Below, in pieces: positions 10,728 to 22,275 of a stretch of 64,000 nt of DNA; the stretch's first letter is position 1; each line of letters opens with the position of its first letter. Below the pieces are notes generated by a model, which saw only the letters and a program-made list of their open reading frames with translations, was not told where the DNA came from and ran no database searches. A program made the translations under genes and the position numbers. The stretch is from Acanthosepion pharaonis (lineage: Eukaryota > Mollusca > Cephalopoda > Sepiida > Sepiidae). The stretch lies in assembly GCA_903632075.3 (NCBI GenBank), contig CAHIKZ030000253.1, positions 863,501 to 927,500 of the forward strand, written 5' to 3'.

Positions 10728-12544
10728 TTCCCAAGCAAATGGCTTTTGCTTGATCCACTTCCTAAGCAAATGAATTTTGGATTGAAACGTTGTTTCTTGT
10801 TCGGGGCAAGTAATTCTAAGCACTCCCCTTCGTACATATATTCTACATGACATTTATTACTTGCTTTCTGTTTGCCAGTATTTTTGTCCTGAGATACATG
10901 TTTCTTAGTACCTATCACCTAACGCATATATGGCAGATATATGCGAGTGTGATGTTCTCAAATGTTCTCTCAGATAATTTTCCATAAATGTTGGAATACC
11001 AATCACGATTGATTTAACAATTTTTTCTACAGATAAAACAAAACTCGGGGAAAAGTGTGTTCAGGCCTTTCAGAATGACATTAGAGGGCAATCAGTATAA
11101 GTTTTTCCTGTCGACATAAACATATGTTTATGAGTCGGTTCTTGTGGTAATCTAAGATAGATATTAATAGACTGAGATTTCCAAAACATGAATAGACTGA
11201 GACAAAGAAAATAACAAAATACTAAAGATACACGTATTTCATTACTGACAGAATAACAAAACTCGCTAGTAATTTGGAAATGATTCCTGCAGATGAACCA
11301 TATTAACCTTGGGTTGACAGAAGTAACATAAGATTGACAGGGTCTTCCGATAGGATTACATCTTAAATCTGACAACATCAATGCCAAACGGATATCATTC
11401 TATTCATACCAAAAATAATAATCTGTTTAACTATGTCTTGACTTTGAACTTCCCTGACAAGACTCGACGTTTTTACTCTGCTTTTCCCTTTGTTTGGTTT
11501 ACTTTCCTCTTTCTGCTTTCCTCTATAAAATCAGTTTATCAAGTACGAAATGGAAGTTCTAAAATATTTCCTAAATAATCAAATGAATGCCTGTGGTTTT
11601 CGGTGGAATCTTAAATAAAAGTTCACAATCATCGATCGTCACATAAGTTCAAGAATTACTTTTCTTTCGCTTTCACGTAATCAAATATTACAAGCAAAAG
11701 TAAGCATATATTTTTTTTAATCAAACTCCTTATCCTGATTGCAGCCAGAATAATGCAAATCTACCATTCACTTTCGCCACAAGGAATTCAAGTTAACAAT
11801 CGGTAATTACTGGTGCCATGATCTCGAAAATCGATACCTTTCTTCTTTCCTTCATAGCGTCTCCCGATCAAAGAAGGACTCTTATCAGCATCCACCTCGT
11901 CTCCAAGTACTGGAAACAGGTGGTAGCAATAAAAGCGGAATTGCTAAGCTGTTAGCACTCATGAGCCTTAGAATAAACCTTAATTTTCGGCAATTTATTG
12001 ACTTAATAACTTTAAAGCTCACATGTCTGAATGTATTATCGTTGTAGAGAAACAAACTCTATGATTTCAGAATTAGGTTGCATTGTCGGAGGAGTGCATA
12101 GGCGGCAGCGTAACATCTCAAAAATACTTCCGTCCCATTATATACGTATAGGATCCACGACAAGATGGCGTCTATCGTAGATAGCATATGGACCGACCAC
12201 GGATCCTTAATTATTGTGATCAGAGGCATTTGGCTAGAATTAGCTGCGGTAATACACAAGTGACACTGGTTAAAATCACATTCATATTCCATGGTGGAGG
12301 TACTAGACACAGATGCAGCAGATCAGTTCACCTTTCTTTAACATAATATCTACCAGTATGCTTCTGTTAATACCACAGTACCAGAAAAAATGCATCACAT
12401 AGAATCGTGATATCGTTAATTCAGCTTTGGGAAGACTTTTAGCCTCTCAGATGATTTACGGTTCGGTTTGTCGCGAAAACAATACGAAGCTCTGAAAACT
12501 CAGTGTACATTTGTGATCGTTCTATAATGCATAGGTCTGATCCG
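10727..12544. other. Unassigned stretch
   Basis: Frames at 11070-11387 (minus), 11381-11578 (plus) and 12059-12310 (minus) match no family I know and lack start context, splice signals or neighbours that would support a gene. Confidence 0.45.
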
Positions 12545-12865
12545 TCATTGACTGGTGATGGCAGTCATTGATACACTTCATGTGTTCCAACAACGATTGG
12601 GTATTGCAACAGGATGATGTACAGAGTCATTGGACTCAAGTTACCCAGAATTAGTTTGAGAAATATTTTAGAAACCTCTGATAAAGTGTGCGACCATCAG
12701 GTTTACCCGACATGAACCCACACGAGCATTGTTGGTACGTAGTGGACAGGTCTGTTTGTATAGAAAACCATGCACCTACAAATATCAATAAACTGTGAAC
12801 GTCCATCAAGACGTCATAGCTAAGCACCTCTGCAGAGGTGTTCCTGTCAGTTGTGGAATCGATGT
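12545..12865 (+). pseudogene. Tc1-like transposase C-terminal fragment
   Basis: In frame-shifted pieces the plus strand gives LQQDDVQSHWTQVTQN near 12604-12655 (the second catalytic aspartate block), LPDMNPHEHCW near 12706-12738 (third block, normally SPDLNPIEHLW), NINKL and VVESMSCHV near 12845-12875. Order and spacing are those of a Tc1 transposase C-terminal half. Several stops are present. The N-terminal half and inverted repeats were not found. Confidence 0.68.
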
Positions 12866-15710
12866 CATGTCACGTTGTTAGAGAGAATCCTGTACAATAC
12901 TAGATGTCTAATGACGTTTGGCACGTCATTGTATAAATCAATGGGTCTTGACTTCCCTTGGATATTCAGGAGAGTTTTCAGTTTCTTTTTTCAGGAGCGT
13001 CGGAGAAATCTTATTCCTGTGCTCGTAAGGCTATTATGCCTTTTGAAACCAAGAATTTTCATAATACTAGAATATGTTAGCAACACGCATGTTGAAATAG
13101 TTACAGTATTTCGTATTGTTAAATTATCGCTAACATTTTTGTCGAGATTTACAAACTCCATGTTTTATTCAATGTCGCTAACCAATCAATGAAATAAGCT
13201 GATTTTTTTGAAAAAAACATTTTGACAAAAACCCGGTTTAATAATTTCTTTGATTTAATTTTATAGGACTTCATGGTAAACAATGTCTTTTTAAGAAAAA
13301 TTATTTTTTTCCTTTTTAACAGCGAAGACTAAATTTCTTACTCTTATGTATACAGCACACGACTGACTATGGATAAATATTTCTCTCTGGAGCCAAATTC
13401 CAACTTTTTAAAGTGTTTTGCCTTTTGATTTGTTTATAGTCCTCGCAACGGCAGGCCAACTGGAAATTGTATTCTTGTATATATCAAAAGTTAAAGAAAA
13501 GATATGGAAAAAACAATATTGCATTTTTATTAAATGAGTATTTGTTATTTTAATGATTAAATTGTTTTTAAAATAGTGGACGTATTTTGTATGTTAAATA
13601 ATAAAGCTTAATACCGCCCCCCCCCAAATAATGAAAATTTATCGTAATGAGCTACACCCCCTGTTGTAACCAAATGGACATTCTAACCCCTTCCCTGTTA
13701 ACACCCCACCAACATTTGATTTTGATCGGTCAATATATAGCTATTTTAGTGGGTATGACAGGTCGGATGGACAAAAGGAAATCACAGAATTTTATATATA
13801 GATAGATTGTCCTGCTGAGGTAGGAAAATGTTATAATGTGACCATTTACGTCAACAAACAGAAATTAGATAATTATAATGCCTCACTTTCAAGAAAAATA
13901 ATTTACGTGTCTAATGACGCAAAAGAAAAATTGTGAAATTACCTAGCATGAGTTTAAGTTTGCCAGATTCCCTATTAAATTTTCTTCAAACTTAATTTAA
14001 TTTGCCAGATTCCCACTTAAACTTTCTTCAAGCTTAATCAAGTGAGATTAAGGTTGAGATTAAGTGAGATTAAGGTAGGACATTACATCATCCAGTACGT
14101 GTATGGTTTATAATCTTCTGTAATCGATATGTGATTTTCAAATATGAAGACAGCAGACGGCGTTCTGCTATAATTCCAATATATCAATTTGTTGAGTTAA
14201 TGTAAGAGAAATTAATCCCCCAAATAAAGCCTTCTTTAAATCTTGAAATTAAAGATAACTGATAAAAGAGTTTCATCTGAATTTACTGAGAATTGGGAAG
14301 AGCCTTATTTTGAAATTTATTCAAGGTTATTACTGAGGAAAGAATGGAAATTAATTATTGATCAATAGAAAATACGAGAATTGGAAACGTTCTATTCAAC
14401 GCCGAAGTCGTTAAAAATATTTCCATAAAGAAAGTTTTACCATGTAAGGATAGCGATACGAGAAATTACAGTTATATCAAAAGAGGAAAGAATATTACAC
14501 TTATTGCTGACAAGCGAATATGCAAGTTGTAGCTGAAGAGGGAATATCCTAGCAAATACAAAAAAAAAAAAAAAGAAAAAAGGAAGATCACAGCTATAAC
14601 CCAAAATGAAATATCGAATATTACTGAAAACGAAATATTTAATCTTTGAATAAGTAATATCTGTTATAACTTTAATAACGTTTATAACAGGATGGAATAT
14701 AGATGAAGATGGATATTTGCTGTAAGAGACGCACAGGCGACAGATGAGGTCAGCATTTTCGTAATTGAAGTCGGACCCATTTACTCCACTCAACTTTGTT
14801 CAAATAACAGAGCAATATGTCATTCATCCATCTTGTCAAATCATGTTCACGGGCGATTAGCCCTTTTTTAAACATTAAAACAAATGTCTAACTGACTTTT
14901 CCCCAGCAGTAGAAAAGAGAGACAGATTTACATCCGATTAAATATTCTGAGAAATGTTCTTCATTATGCTCTCGATGTGAAAATTTATTATTTTTAATAG
15001 ATTATTTTTTAATATTTTATTTATAATATATTCTATATTGTCCCATGTAAAGTTAGACAATTCGTGTAAATGAATATGTCTACTCCTGACTGAACACCGT
15101 GCTTCCTTCTTCGCTCTCAGCATTTGTGCAATGCTAAGAATCAGGCATTTTCTGTTAATATATATATGGCAATGTGATACAGTGTATGGAGAGGAATTAA
15201 TACCGTTTTTCAGAGACATTTTTAATGCGCAGACAGCTTTAGCCTTAGTTGTTTAGATCCTTAAGCCGTGACTCGTTCGTTATACATGCCTAATTTCTGT
15301 TACGTTGGGATTTATTTCAAAAGAGAGTCACTAGCCATAAAGTGTTGAGGCCATTTCTTGGAAGAATGGTCAACTATTGTTTCATTTCATCCCAATTCCT
15401 GATAACGGCAACCTGCTTCAGCGGCTTTGAAGCTCAGTTGAAAATAATGCCTCAACATTACCAGAATCTCAATATTGGACCCGCCTTATAACACCTGAAT
15501 CAGAAGTTACAGTTGAATAATTTTGATAATGATAGATGCATTATCACTTTTATTATGTAAGTCAATGTTTTTCCGATCAAATAGAATTAAACAAACGATA
15601 TTAGTAAACATTTTAGGATATACTTATGATTTATAAGCATATCTATCCTCTATAAAGTGTTCCTAATAATCTCTTTGGGAGGTGTAATGATTTACTATAC
15701 AAAATACATA
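12866..15710. other. Long unassigned stretch with minor repeats
   Basis: Includes a C9 run at 13617-13625; a stretch at 13640-13810 ending GATTTTGATCGGTC...TTTTATATATAGATAGATT that resembles a LINE 3' tail; and a two-unit direct repeat of about 42 bp at 13965-14035 (TTTGCCAGATTCC...CTTCAA.CTTAAT), followed by three GAGATTAAGG units. The frames at 12851-13192, 14437-14793 and 14938-15219 are not recognised. Confidence 0.4.
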
Positions 15711-16015
15711 TGTTTATATTTCTGAGATGAAGTATTATGTACACTAGTTACATTATTTTGACTATTGTCCTCATCTTTGTTGCCATATTTATCTTAACGT
15801 TTGGGCTGTTGTATGCTCCATCCTTCTTCAGGTAGTTGGAATGTCGTACTGAACCCTTTATTTCGCTCACTGGGGTAAACTGTTATAGGTCCATGTCTAA
15901 TGGATGTCACTTATCTCCTGTTAATTCTCCTCTTAACCAGGTATTGAACTCACACTCTTTGGGTTCTGTCACTGGATCTAACTAACAAGTTTATCCACTG
16001 TGTCATGTGTCTTTC
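15711..16015 (-). repeat. tRNA-derived SINE (family S1), minus copy
   Basis: Minus strand begins with GACACAGTGGATAAAC...GATCCAGTGACAGAACCC...GAGTTCAATACC, a tRNA-like head with A and B boxes. It continues with GTTCAGTACGACATTCC, CTGAAGAAGGATGG and CATAATACTTCATCTCAGAA. Same family as 33715-34025. The HHR-like core is degenerate here (CAAAC for GAAAC). Confidence 0.75.
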
Positions 16016-16320
16016 AGACATAGCACGTGGAAATAGAATAGTCTACTCCAGTCAGCGAAATAAAGGGTTCAGTTCGACATTCCAACCACCTGAAGAAGGC
16101 CGAAGCGTACAACGCCGGAAACGTTGTAATAAATATGGCGACAAACATGAGGACAATAGTCCGAATAATGTAAATAGTGTACATAATACCTCATCTCAGA
16201 AATATAGACAGATACTGAATGGCCGAAACGTTGTAATAAATATGGCGGCAAAGATGAGGACAATAGTCCGAATAATGTAAATAGTGTACATAATATCTCA
16301 TCTCAGAAATATAAACAGAA
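16016..16320 (+). repeat. SINE S1 partial copy plus a second tail
   Basis: Starts inside the SINE body (ACATAGCACGTGGAA) and runs to the tail at about 16200. A second, incomplete tail follows directly (16205-16320, GAATGGCCGAAACGTTG to CATCTCAGAA), so the 3' part is duplicated in tandem. The first unit carries CTGAAGA at 16090-16096, a stem, and GAAAC at 16118-16122. This copy lies head to head with the minus copy at 15711-16015. The frame at 16005-16280 is SINE sequence, not a gene. Confidence 0.72.
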
Positions 16321-16437
16321 ATGTCGCATTTACCTGAATGAATTATTATTTTATATGTTACTATTGGTCCCTTGATCTTTTATAATTTTCATCTGTCATT
16401 TCTCCAATTATTTCTTTTCATTTTGTACTCTTTTCAT

Positions 16438-16800
16438 TTAGCTAACATGAACTTTTATTGCTTCCCAAAGATCTTTGATGAATATTGTTTTGCAATCTGA
16501 TATAAATCTCTTTTTAATGATGGATTGCAAGTTTTCTATTGGATTAATATCTCGAGAGGCCGAGGGCCATCTGGTGTTTTTAAAACGGTTTTGGCAAAAT
16601 GCGCAATACTCATCCGGGGAAGAAATAATTCCATGTGTCAATATCTTGGTTGGTATTTTTTGCACAACTCAAAAAACATTTTATCTAAGAACTTAGAATA
16701 TCTCTTTGCATTTATACTTATACCATCATCAAAATTACTATTCCTATTAAAACACCAACTCCTTCAAATCTTTTATAGCATTTCAATTCACTTTTCTTGC
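16438..16800 (-). pseudogene. Tc1-like transposase C-terminal fragment
   Basis: Minus strand gives NTRWPSASRDINPIENLQS at about 16525-16585, then IIKKRF and DLWEAIKVHVS at 16441-16475. DINPIEN is the third catalytic block of Tc1 transposases, with Q for the usual W. Sequence further upstream (to about 16800) is related but full of stops. N-terminal half missing. Confidence 0.72.
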
Positions 16801-17021
16801 TTTTAATTTTTCTCGCATTTCTTTGCTATGTACATAAAGCGTTTTTTGTTCTTATCTTGCCAATGTTTTAATTTCTTCTTCTTAATATTATCCTTAGAGT
16901 GCAATGAGTAAATTGTCGCCATTTTATATTTTTAATTTCACGCATGCGCGTTGTTTTTTATTTTTTCGAATACACACTATAGTAGGGGCAATTGGACACC
17001 GTCTCTGGGAAAAAGAGCACC

Positions 17022-17650
17022 ATGACGCAATTCACTCGGCCAGAAATTTGGAAATGGCATGCTGTACTGCTTGGCATTCGCGGCGGAAGCACCAAAACAA
17101 ACATTTCGAAGTGTTTGGGTGTCAATCTGAGGACAGTGCAGAGAATTCAAAAAGAGTTTCGTGAGTCTAATGGTGATTACGAAAGTACAGCCGCTCGAAA
17201 AACTCACTCTGATCGTTCTGATAAGAAAAGAACTTCCAAATTTGTTGATGGGGGCCTCAGACACGGAAGCCTACATCAAGTGATTGAGGAGGTACTGCTG
17301 CTCTGGGTCAAGAGGGTAGCTACTAGAAGACCTATGTCTGGCAAAAGGACCTTGCATCATGTCATAGAAGCAGGATAACTCAGTCATTGCTCTCCGACAA
17401 TTTCTGCGATCACATCACCCCTTACAACTGGTCACTTAACTCGCAAGACCGAAAACCCCTTGATTATTATGTGTGGGACAGTTGAGAAAGAGACCCACAA
17501 AACTTCTTGTAGAACCAAATATGAACTGAAAGCAAGGAGTATGGCAGTATTCACTAACTTAAAAAAAGGAGACCGTCCAGACGAGTCGCAGAAGATTCCT
17601 CAGTTTTCTGGGAGGCCGTGGTTGAAGCCAATGGCGATTTTATTGAATAA
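17022..17650 (+). pseudogene. Mariner-like transposase, internally deleted
   Basis: ATG at 17022 opens with TQFTRPEIWKWHAVLLGIR and NLRTVQRIQKEF, a helix-turn-helix DNA-binding head, through KRTSKFV near 17245. It then jumps to late parts of the protein: KRVATRRP near 17310, a WQKDLASCH block near 17337-17362 after a frameshift (second catalytic aspartate), NFCDHITP, PLDYYVWD near 17455-17480 (third block), and EANGDFIE ending at TAA 17648-17650. Roughly 150-170 central residues, including the first catalytic aspartate, are missing, and stops occur after PLDYYVWD. A fragment of the same family lies inverted at 17880-18062. Confidence 0.8.
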
Positions 17651-17784
17651 ATTTACTATTTCGTATTTCAAGATATTTTTGTGTAATTTTTCTAACTATA
17701 TCTGTTGAAATGATATGTCCGTGTTATTTTCATTTTGGCGTAATTTACATGACAATTTATTCATCGGACCCTCCACACACTCAC

Positions 17785-17820
17785 TCATACGCACACACAC
17801 ACACACATACATACATATAA
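17785..17820. repeat. (CA)n with CATA units
   Basis: Short CA run followed by three CATA units. Confidence 0.9.
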
Positions 17821-17879
17821 CTGTAGTTTAAATATTACATTTTTATCGCTGTATTGGGAAGATGACTGGAGACATAACG

Positions 17880-18062
17880 TCTCCATCACTAGTGGTCACG
17901 TCAAACATTTTCGTAATCATCATTAGACTCATCCAATTCTTTCTGAATACTCCGCATTGTTCTCAGATTGACATCCAAACACCTTGAAATGTTCGTATTG
18001 GAGCTCCCGGTGCGAATGCCAAGAAGTACAGCATGCTGTTTCCAAATTTCTATGTGTAATCT
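17880..18062 (-). pseudogene. Mariner-like transposase N-terminal fragment
   Basis: Minus strand encodes EIWKQHAVLLGIRTGSSNTN, then CLDVNLRTMRSIQKELDESN, the same DNA-binding head as at 17022, about 75% alike, ending at a stop near 17905. Only the head is present. Confidence 0.75.
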
Positions 18063-18254
18063 TTTTATATATTAAAATTTTCGTTTGCTCAGGAATTTTT
18101 GTATTGAGCGGAATGTACACTTGTGAAATGTTGCAAGCAAAACATGCTAAACTAGTTGCAATGTAATATTTTCCATCAATCCGACAGTCAGTGCCGTGTG
18201 CAAATTGAAATGCTAATATTAAAGGAAGGTGAATTTCACTAATGATGCTGGAAC

Positions 18255-18560
18255 CGTTTTACGGTGGAGTAATGGATAGTGGCTCGGATTGAGGAATCGG
18301 AGAACCGAGTTCGAATTCAAGTGAATTCATTCACTTACGTGCTAATACCCTTGGGAAAAGTATGAATCCTCTTCGCCTCCCTCCAGCTATGGGTAAATAG
18401 TAGGACAAACCGGGTTCTGTCGCCTTGGATGGCAACTGGTCTACCGCAGAAAGAAATAACAAACTACTGCGGGAAAAATCTGCCTCGTCAGTCATGTATC
18501 GAAAGATACATGATCGTCTAAGCGTGTATCATGCATGGCACACAACTGGCTGATGTTTCA
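18255..18560 (+). repeat. tRNA-derived SINE (family S2)
   Basis: A box-like GTGGAGTAATGGATAGTGGC at about 18263-18282 and B box GAGTTCGAATTC at 18307-18318 form a tRNA-like head. The body includes AGTAGGACAAACCGGGT and a CTACCGCAG...CTACTGCGGG inverted pair near 18440-18472, then TGTATCGAAAGATACATG, a small perfect hairpin near 18495-18512. Different from family S1. Confidence 0.7.
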
Positions 18561-18562
18561 TT

Positions 18563-18924
18563 TTGAGTGAAATTATACACAATTATTGATAGAAAACAAA
18601 GCAAGATAGATAGATAGATGCACACATATATTTTCGCCAATGTATGTTATTCACCGGAAGGAAAAAATGTAATAAACACAAAGGTTTTCTGTACAAAAAT
18701 AAGTTGAATTGTTTAATGAGAAATTTTTTTATAGTAAATTTATGTATGAAATAAAAACAAACTAATTCCTCCGTCGTGCACCCAGATCCCAAGAAATGTT
18801 TTACGACGGAAAACATTTGGAAAACTTGTCGGTAAAAAGAAAAGAAAAAAGTAAAAATAAATTTGTAAGTCGATATTTTCACCGGACGGATAATCCATCG
18901 ATGTAATAAATTTTAATGTCTGTC
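18563..18924. other. Unassigned
   Basis: Nothing recognised apart from three GATA units at 18605-18618. Confidence 0.4.
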
Positions 18925-19080
18925 TAACTAGAACAGTCTACCCCAGTGAGCGAAATAAATGGTTCAGTTTGACATTCCAACCACTTGAAGAAGGCTGGAG
19001 CGTACAACGGCGGAAACGTTGTAATAAATATGGCGACAAAGATGAGGACAATAGTCTGAATAATGTAAATAGGGTAAATA
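18925..19080 (+). repeat. SINE S1, 5'-truncated copy
   Basis: Begins at GAACAGTCTACCCCAGTG and keeps the body and tail through AATAATGTAAATAG. The HHR-like core is TTGAAGA...GAAAC at 18985-19017. Confidence 0.72.
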
Positions 19081-19104
19081 ATTTTTAAATATTTTTTAAA
19101 TTTA

Positions 19105-19122
19105 AGGTTAGGGTTAGGGTTA
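19105..19122 (+). repeat. Short interstitial TTAGGG run
   Basis: GGTTAGGGTTAGGGTTA: two full and one partial copies of the animal telomere hexamer, 25 nt after the SINE S1 tail. Confidence 0.85.
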
Positions 19123-19363
19123 AATTAAATTTAATTTTGCTTATGCAGAAACAACTTTCCCGAAAAAAGTTCACCGAAGAGACTAAAAGTCTCCCACAAA
19201 TTTTAAAGTCCATGCCTCCATGCCAGCCATTAACACTGAATTCAGAAGCCTTGAATAACACTGAATTCAGAAGACTTGTGAATGTCTTAATTGAGCTCTA
19301 CAATTTCGACAAAAACTTCATTAATCGAATACGCACTCAGGGATGAAACCATAACCAACACGT

Positions 19364-19386
19364 GATAGATAGATAGATAGATAGAT
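19364..19386. repeat. (GATA)n microsatellite
   Basis: Six units; it marks the left edge of the LINE remnant. Confidence 0.95.
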
Positions 19387-20955
19387 CTTCTAGGGTCTCT
19401 GCTATCATCTCTAACCTAGATCCTCACAAAATATGTGGACCCCGATGGTATAGTAGTCATTAAGTAGTGTGCTCCCGGACTGGCTCCTGTTCTCTCTAAA
19501 CTCTATAATAAATGCCTCACTGCCTCCTCCTTTCCTGCCTGTTGAAGTCATCATCTGTTGTTCCAGTTTTAAAGAACCCTCAGAACTATTAGCCTTTTAC
19601 CACTTTTTGGGAAACTCCTAGAGCCTCTAATCAATATTGAATTGGTTCATCATCTCTCATCGTAGGACCTTTTCTGAGACAAGCAATATGATTTTCGTAT
19701 CTCCAGGTCAACTGCTGATGCACTGACGATATTTGCGGAAAGAGTTTATCATGCTAAAGATAAAAAAAAACCGTGAATCCCGGGCTGTTGTATAGGACAT
19801 CTGGAAAGCTTTTGACAAGGTCTGGAATTCTGGTCTACTTACCAAGCTGAAAAAGTTACGCTGTCTCCGGATACTTTTTGAACTGATCAAATCTATCTTG
19901 ACATGAAAGTTATCCTGAACGCTCACTCGTCTACATCCTTCTGTACTAACACAGGTTTCCCCTGAACCCCAAGGATCCATCTTCGTTTCTATTCTATTTT
20001 TAATTTTCATTAATGACCATCCTGATGTCATCAACTCTCAACTTGGTATCTACGCTGACAAAACAACAGTTTACTTCTGACTCGATAGTGAGACTTAGCA
20101 GTCTGACAATTTCAAAATGGCAGCTGATGTCCAAAACGACCTCAAGTCCATAGTAAACTAGGGAAAAAGATGGCTTGTTAATTTTAACGCCTCCAAAACT
20201 AAACTTCTGTCAGTTAATCACGAAAGACCCGTTGCTGCCTTCCACCAGCATGGCCGATGCTATCCTCCAGGAAATTGACTAGCTGAACCTTCTCTGGTGA
20301 TATGAAGTGGAAAAACTATATTAACTCCATTGATAGGTTAGCTGCTAAAAAAGTCAGTTCACGATGTCGGGTAAAACAGTTTTTTCTCTCCAGAATCTAC
20401 CTTACATATCTATTCGTCCAGGCTTAGAATATAGCTGCCACAGATGGTTTGGTGCCTTATTTACCTTGAGACCCTTGGAGAATCTGCAATATTATTAGTC
20501 CTGATCTGGCAGCTCAGCTTCAGTCACTTCCCAACTACCATAAGGTTGTCTTTTCTATAAATACTTTCATAATAATTGTTCGGATGAGCTCTTCGCTATG
20601 GTACCTAGACTTTTTTTGAATTTAAGCGTAGTACTAGACTGGCGTCGAGATCTCATCATTTTACAGTTGAGTTGACTAGATGTAGCCGACCTATGCTAAG
20701 TTCTATGCTAATAATTTCTTTTCTCACATTTATCGTTTGTGGAACTCCTTTCCGGCTCCATGCTTTACATCCAACTTTAATCAAAATCAAAAATTTAAAT
20801 CCAATGTCAATAGCTAGCTACTGTCCACCAGATTACTCTCTTCTCTTCCCGTTCATCATTAATGTTTCTATTCCTAATTCTTCCACATCCTGTAATCCCT
20901 TGTCTTTTAGTCGCATTGCTGCCTTGCTTGGAGGGATTCCGATTTTAAAAGAAAT
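19387..20955 (+). pseudogene. Jockey/CR1-type LINE reverse transcriptase remnant
   Basis: Across several frames the plus strand shows the ordered RT motifs of a non-LTR retrotransposon: CGPDGIV-like near 19430, ISLLPLFGKLLE-like near 19590-19625, FRISRSTADALTIFAERVYHA near 19695-19755, DIWKAFDKVW near 19796-19832 (first catalytic aspartate), a FINDHPDV region near 20010, LGIYADKTTVY near 20043-20078 (Y-A-D-D box with the second aspartate changed to lysine), and MKWKNYINSIDRLAAKK near 20300-20350. The C-terminal domain runs to about 20955, ending RIAALLGGIP. At least a dozen stops and frameshifts. The endonuclease half is absent, as in 5'-truncated LINE copies. Frames at 19708-20034 (minus) and 20672-20959 lie within it. 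Confidence 0.82.
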
Positions 20956-21249
20956 ATAGATAGAAAAATAGAACGTAATCTTTTTTAAGTCCTCAATATT
21001 AAAGATAAAACCAACAGAAAGTCCGATGTATGCCAATTTTTTGTTGTTTAAAAACAGCCAGCGTCTCACACGCACAGGTGGGAAGATAACTTCAAAGTGT
21101 TTCTGTTTGTATTAAACTCAATCAACAGATGTCGTAACTTTATGATTGGCTTTATCGTGAAATTGAAAATAACGTTTGAAATGTTTTAGAGAACGAGATT
21201 TCTTTCGTTTTGAAGTTGTTTTTAATAGCATCAGTCATCATTTTCATTT

Positions 21250-21254
<5 letters not shown>
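20956..21254. other. Unassigned
   Basis: Nothing recognised. Confidence 0.4.
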
Positions 21255-21317
<63 letters not shown>

Positions 21318-21318
21318 A
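21255..21318. repeat. (TA)n(TG)n microsatellite
   Basis: TA run 21255-21294 passing into TG run 21296-21318. Confidence 0.97.
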
Positions 21319-21528
21319 TTTAGGTAGAAATCTTTCTTTCATGTACATTTCATTGAATACGACAGACAAGATGCTTTTATTTAGTTTTTTAAACAATTTC
21401 TCATGCAATCTAATCATTTTTTCCTTTCAGATGAGAAATTAGATGATAAATATTAGATCACATGAGAAATTGTATAAAATCTACATAAAAGCACCTTGTC
21501 TGTCGTATTCAATAAAATGTGCAAAATA
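21319..21528. repeat. Rep-B foldback between two (TA)n runs
   Basis: Arms of about 75 bp in inverted orientation: TGAATACGACAGACAAG at 21353-21369 with its exact complement near 21496-21512, and AATTTCTCATG near 21398 with its complement near 21460. The loop is about 30 bp. Related to Rep-B at 103, 24153 and 60380. Could form a hairpin RNA if transcribed. No ORF. Confidence 0.7.
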
Positions 21529-21551
21529 TATATATATATATGTTTGTCCAT

Positions 21552-21626
<75 letters not shown>
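21528..21626. repeat. (TA)n microsatellite
   Basis: Two TA runs split by TGTTTGTCCATCCA. Confidence 0.97.
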
Positions 21627-21629
<3 letters not shown>

Positions 21630-22193
21630 ACTTTTCCTGGGGCGTTAATTAGTAAAGAATGTGACAAGGTAGCTGATGACAATCCAAAAAGTGGAATTTA
21701 CAGATATTGTGAAAATTCGAAACAGCTAACAGGATATTTTCTCGTTCATATTGAATATTTTTCGGACAGTCCAAATCTATATATGTGTAGAAATTTTGTG
21801 TATACGCATGTTTATGTATGTGTATGTGTTTGGTGAACAGTTACAAAAGGTTTACCTGTAATCTGTTTAGTAGCTCTGCCAGCAATCTTCATCAAAGGAT
21901 GACCCTAAGGTCAAGCATGAATCGCAGATTGAATTTACAAATACAGCCTTCTCCATTCCTATGTCATTTTACCAACAGACTGCGTCAGCCGAAGCGCTCA
22001 GTTGTATGGATTGCTACATGCAACCGAATACATTCTCTGCTCGGTTCCGGAGTTGTGCAATATGTTATTGATTTCTCAAAGCTCAACATATTAATAGTAA
22101 ATGGTTGCCAAACCACGATGTCACCCGAATGCCAAGTCGTTTACTACATAGGAGTGTGCGTTAGAGAACAATATTCGTTTTACTCAAACACTA

Positions 22194-22197
<4 letters not shown>
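21627..22197 (+). other. Unrecognised sequence with a 160-codon open frame
   Basis: A frame at 21818-22300 is open for 160 codons, but the last 35 or so are a run of Tyr-Ile from (TA)n. The first ~125 codons show no motif I know, with a mixed composition and no splice signals of note. Could be a decayed mobile-element piece or chance. Confidence 0.25.

Positions 22198-22273
<76 letters not shown>
22198..22273. repeat. (TA)n microsatellite
   Basis: About 38 TA units. Confidence 0.98.

Positions 22274-22274
<1 letters not shown>

Positions 22275-22275
<1 letters not shown>

Noticed and set aside
10523..10918. Six overlapping ORFs of 74-109 codons on both strands
   Set aside because: All run through (CA)n(TA)n and consist mainly of Tyr-Ile, Thr-His or Cys-Val runs; simple repeats stay open in every frame.
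16005..16280. 91-codon ORF with an internal duplicate (GRNVVINMAAK)
   Set aside because: The repeat in the peptide is the tandem SINE S1 tail; no coding constraint.
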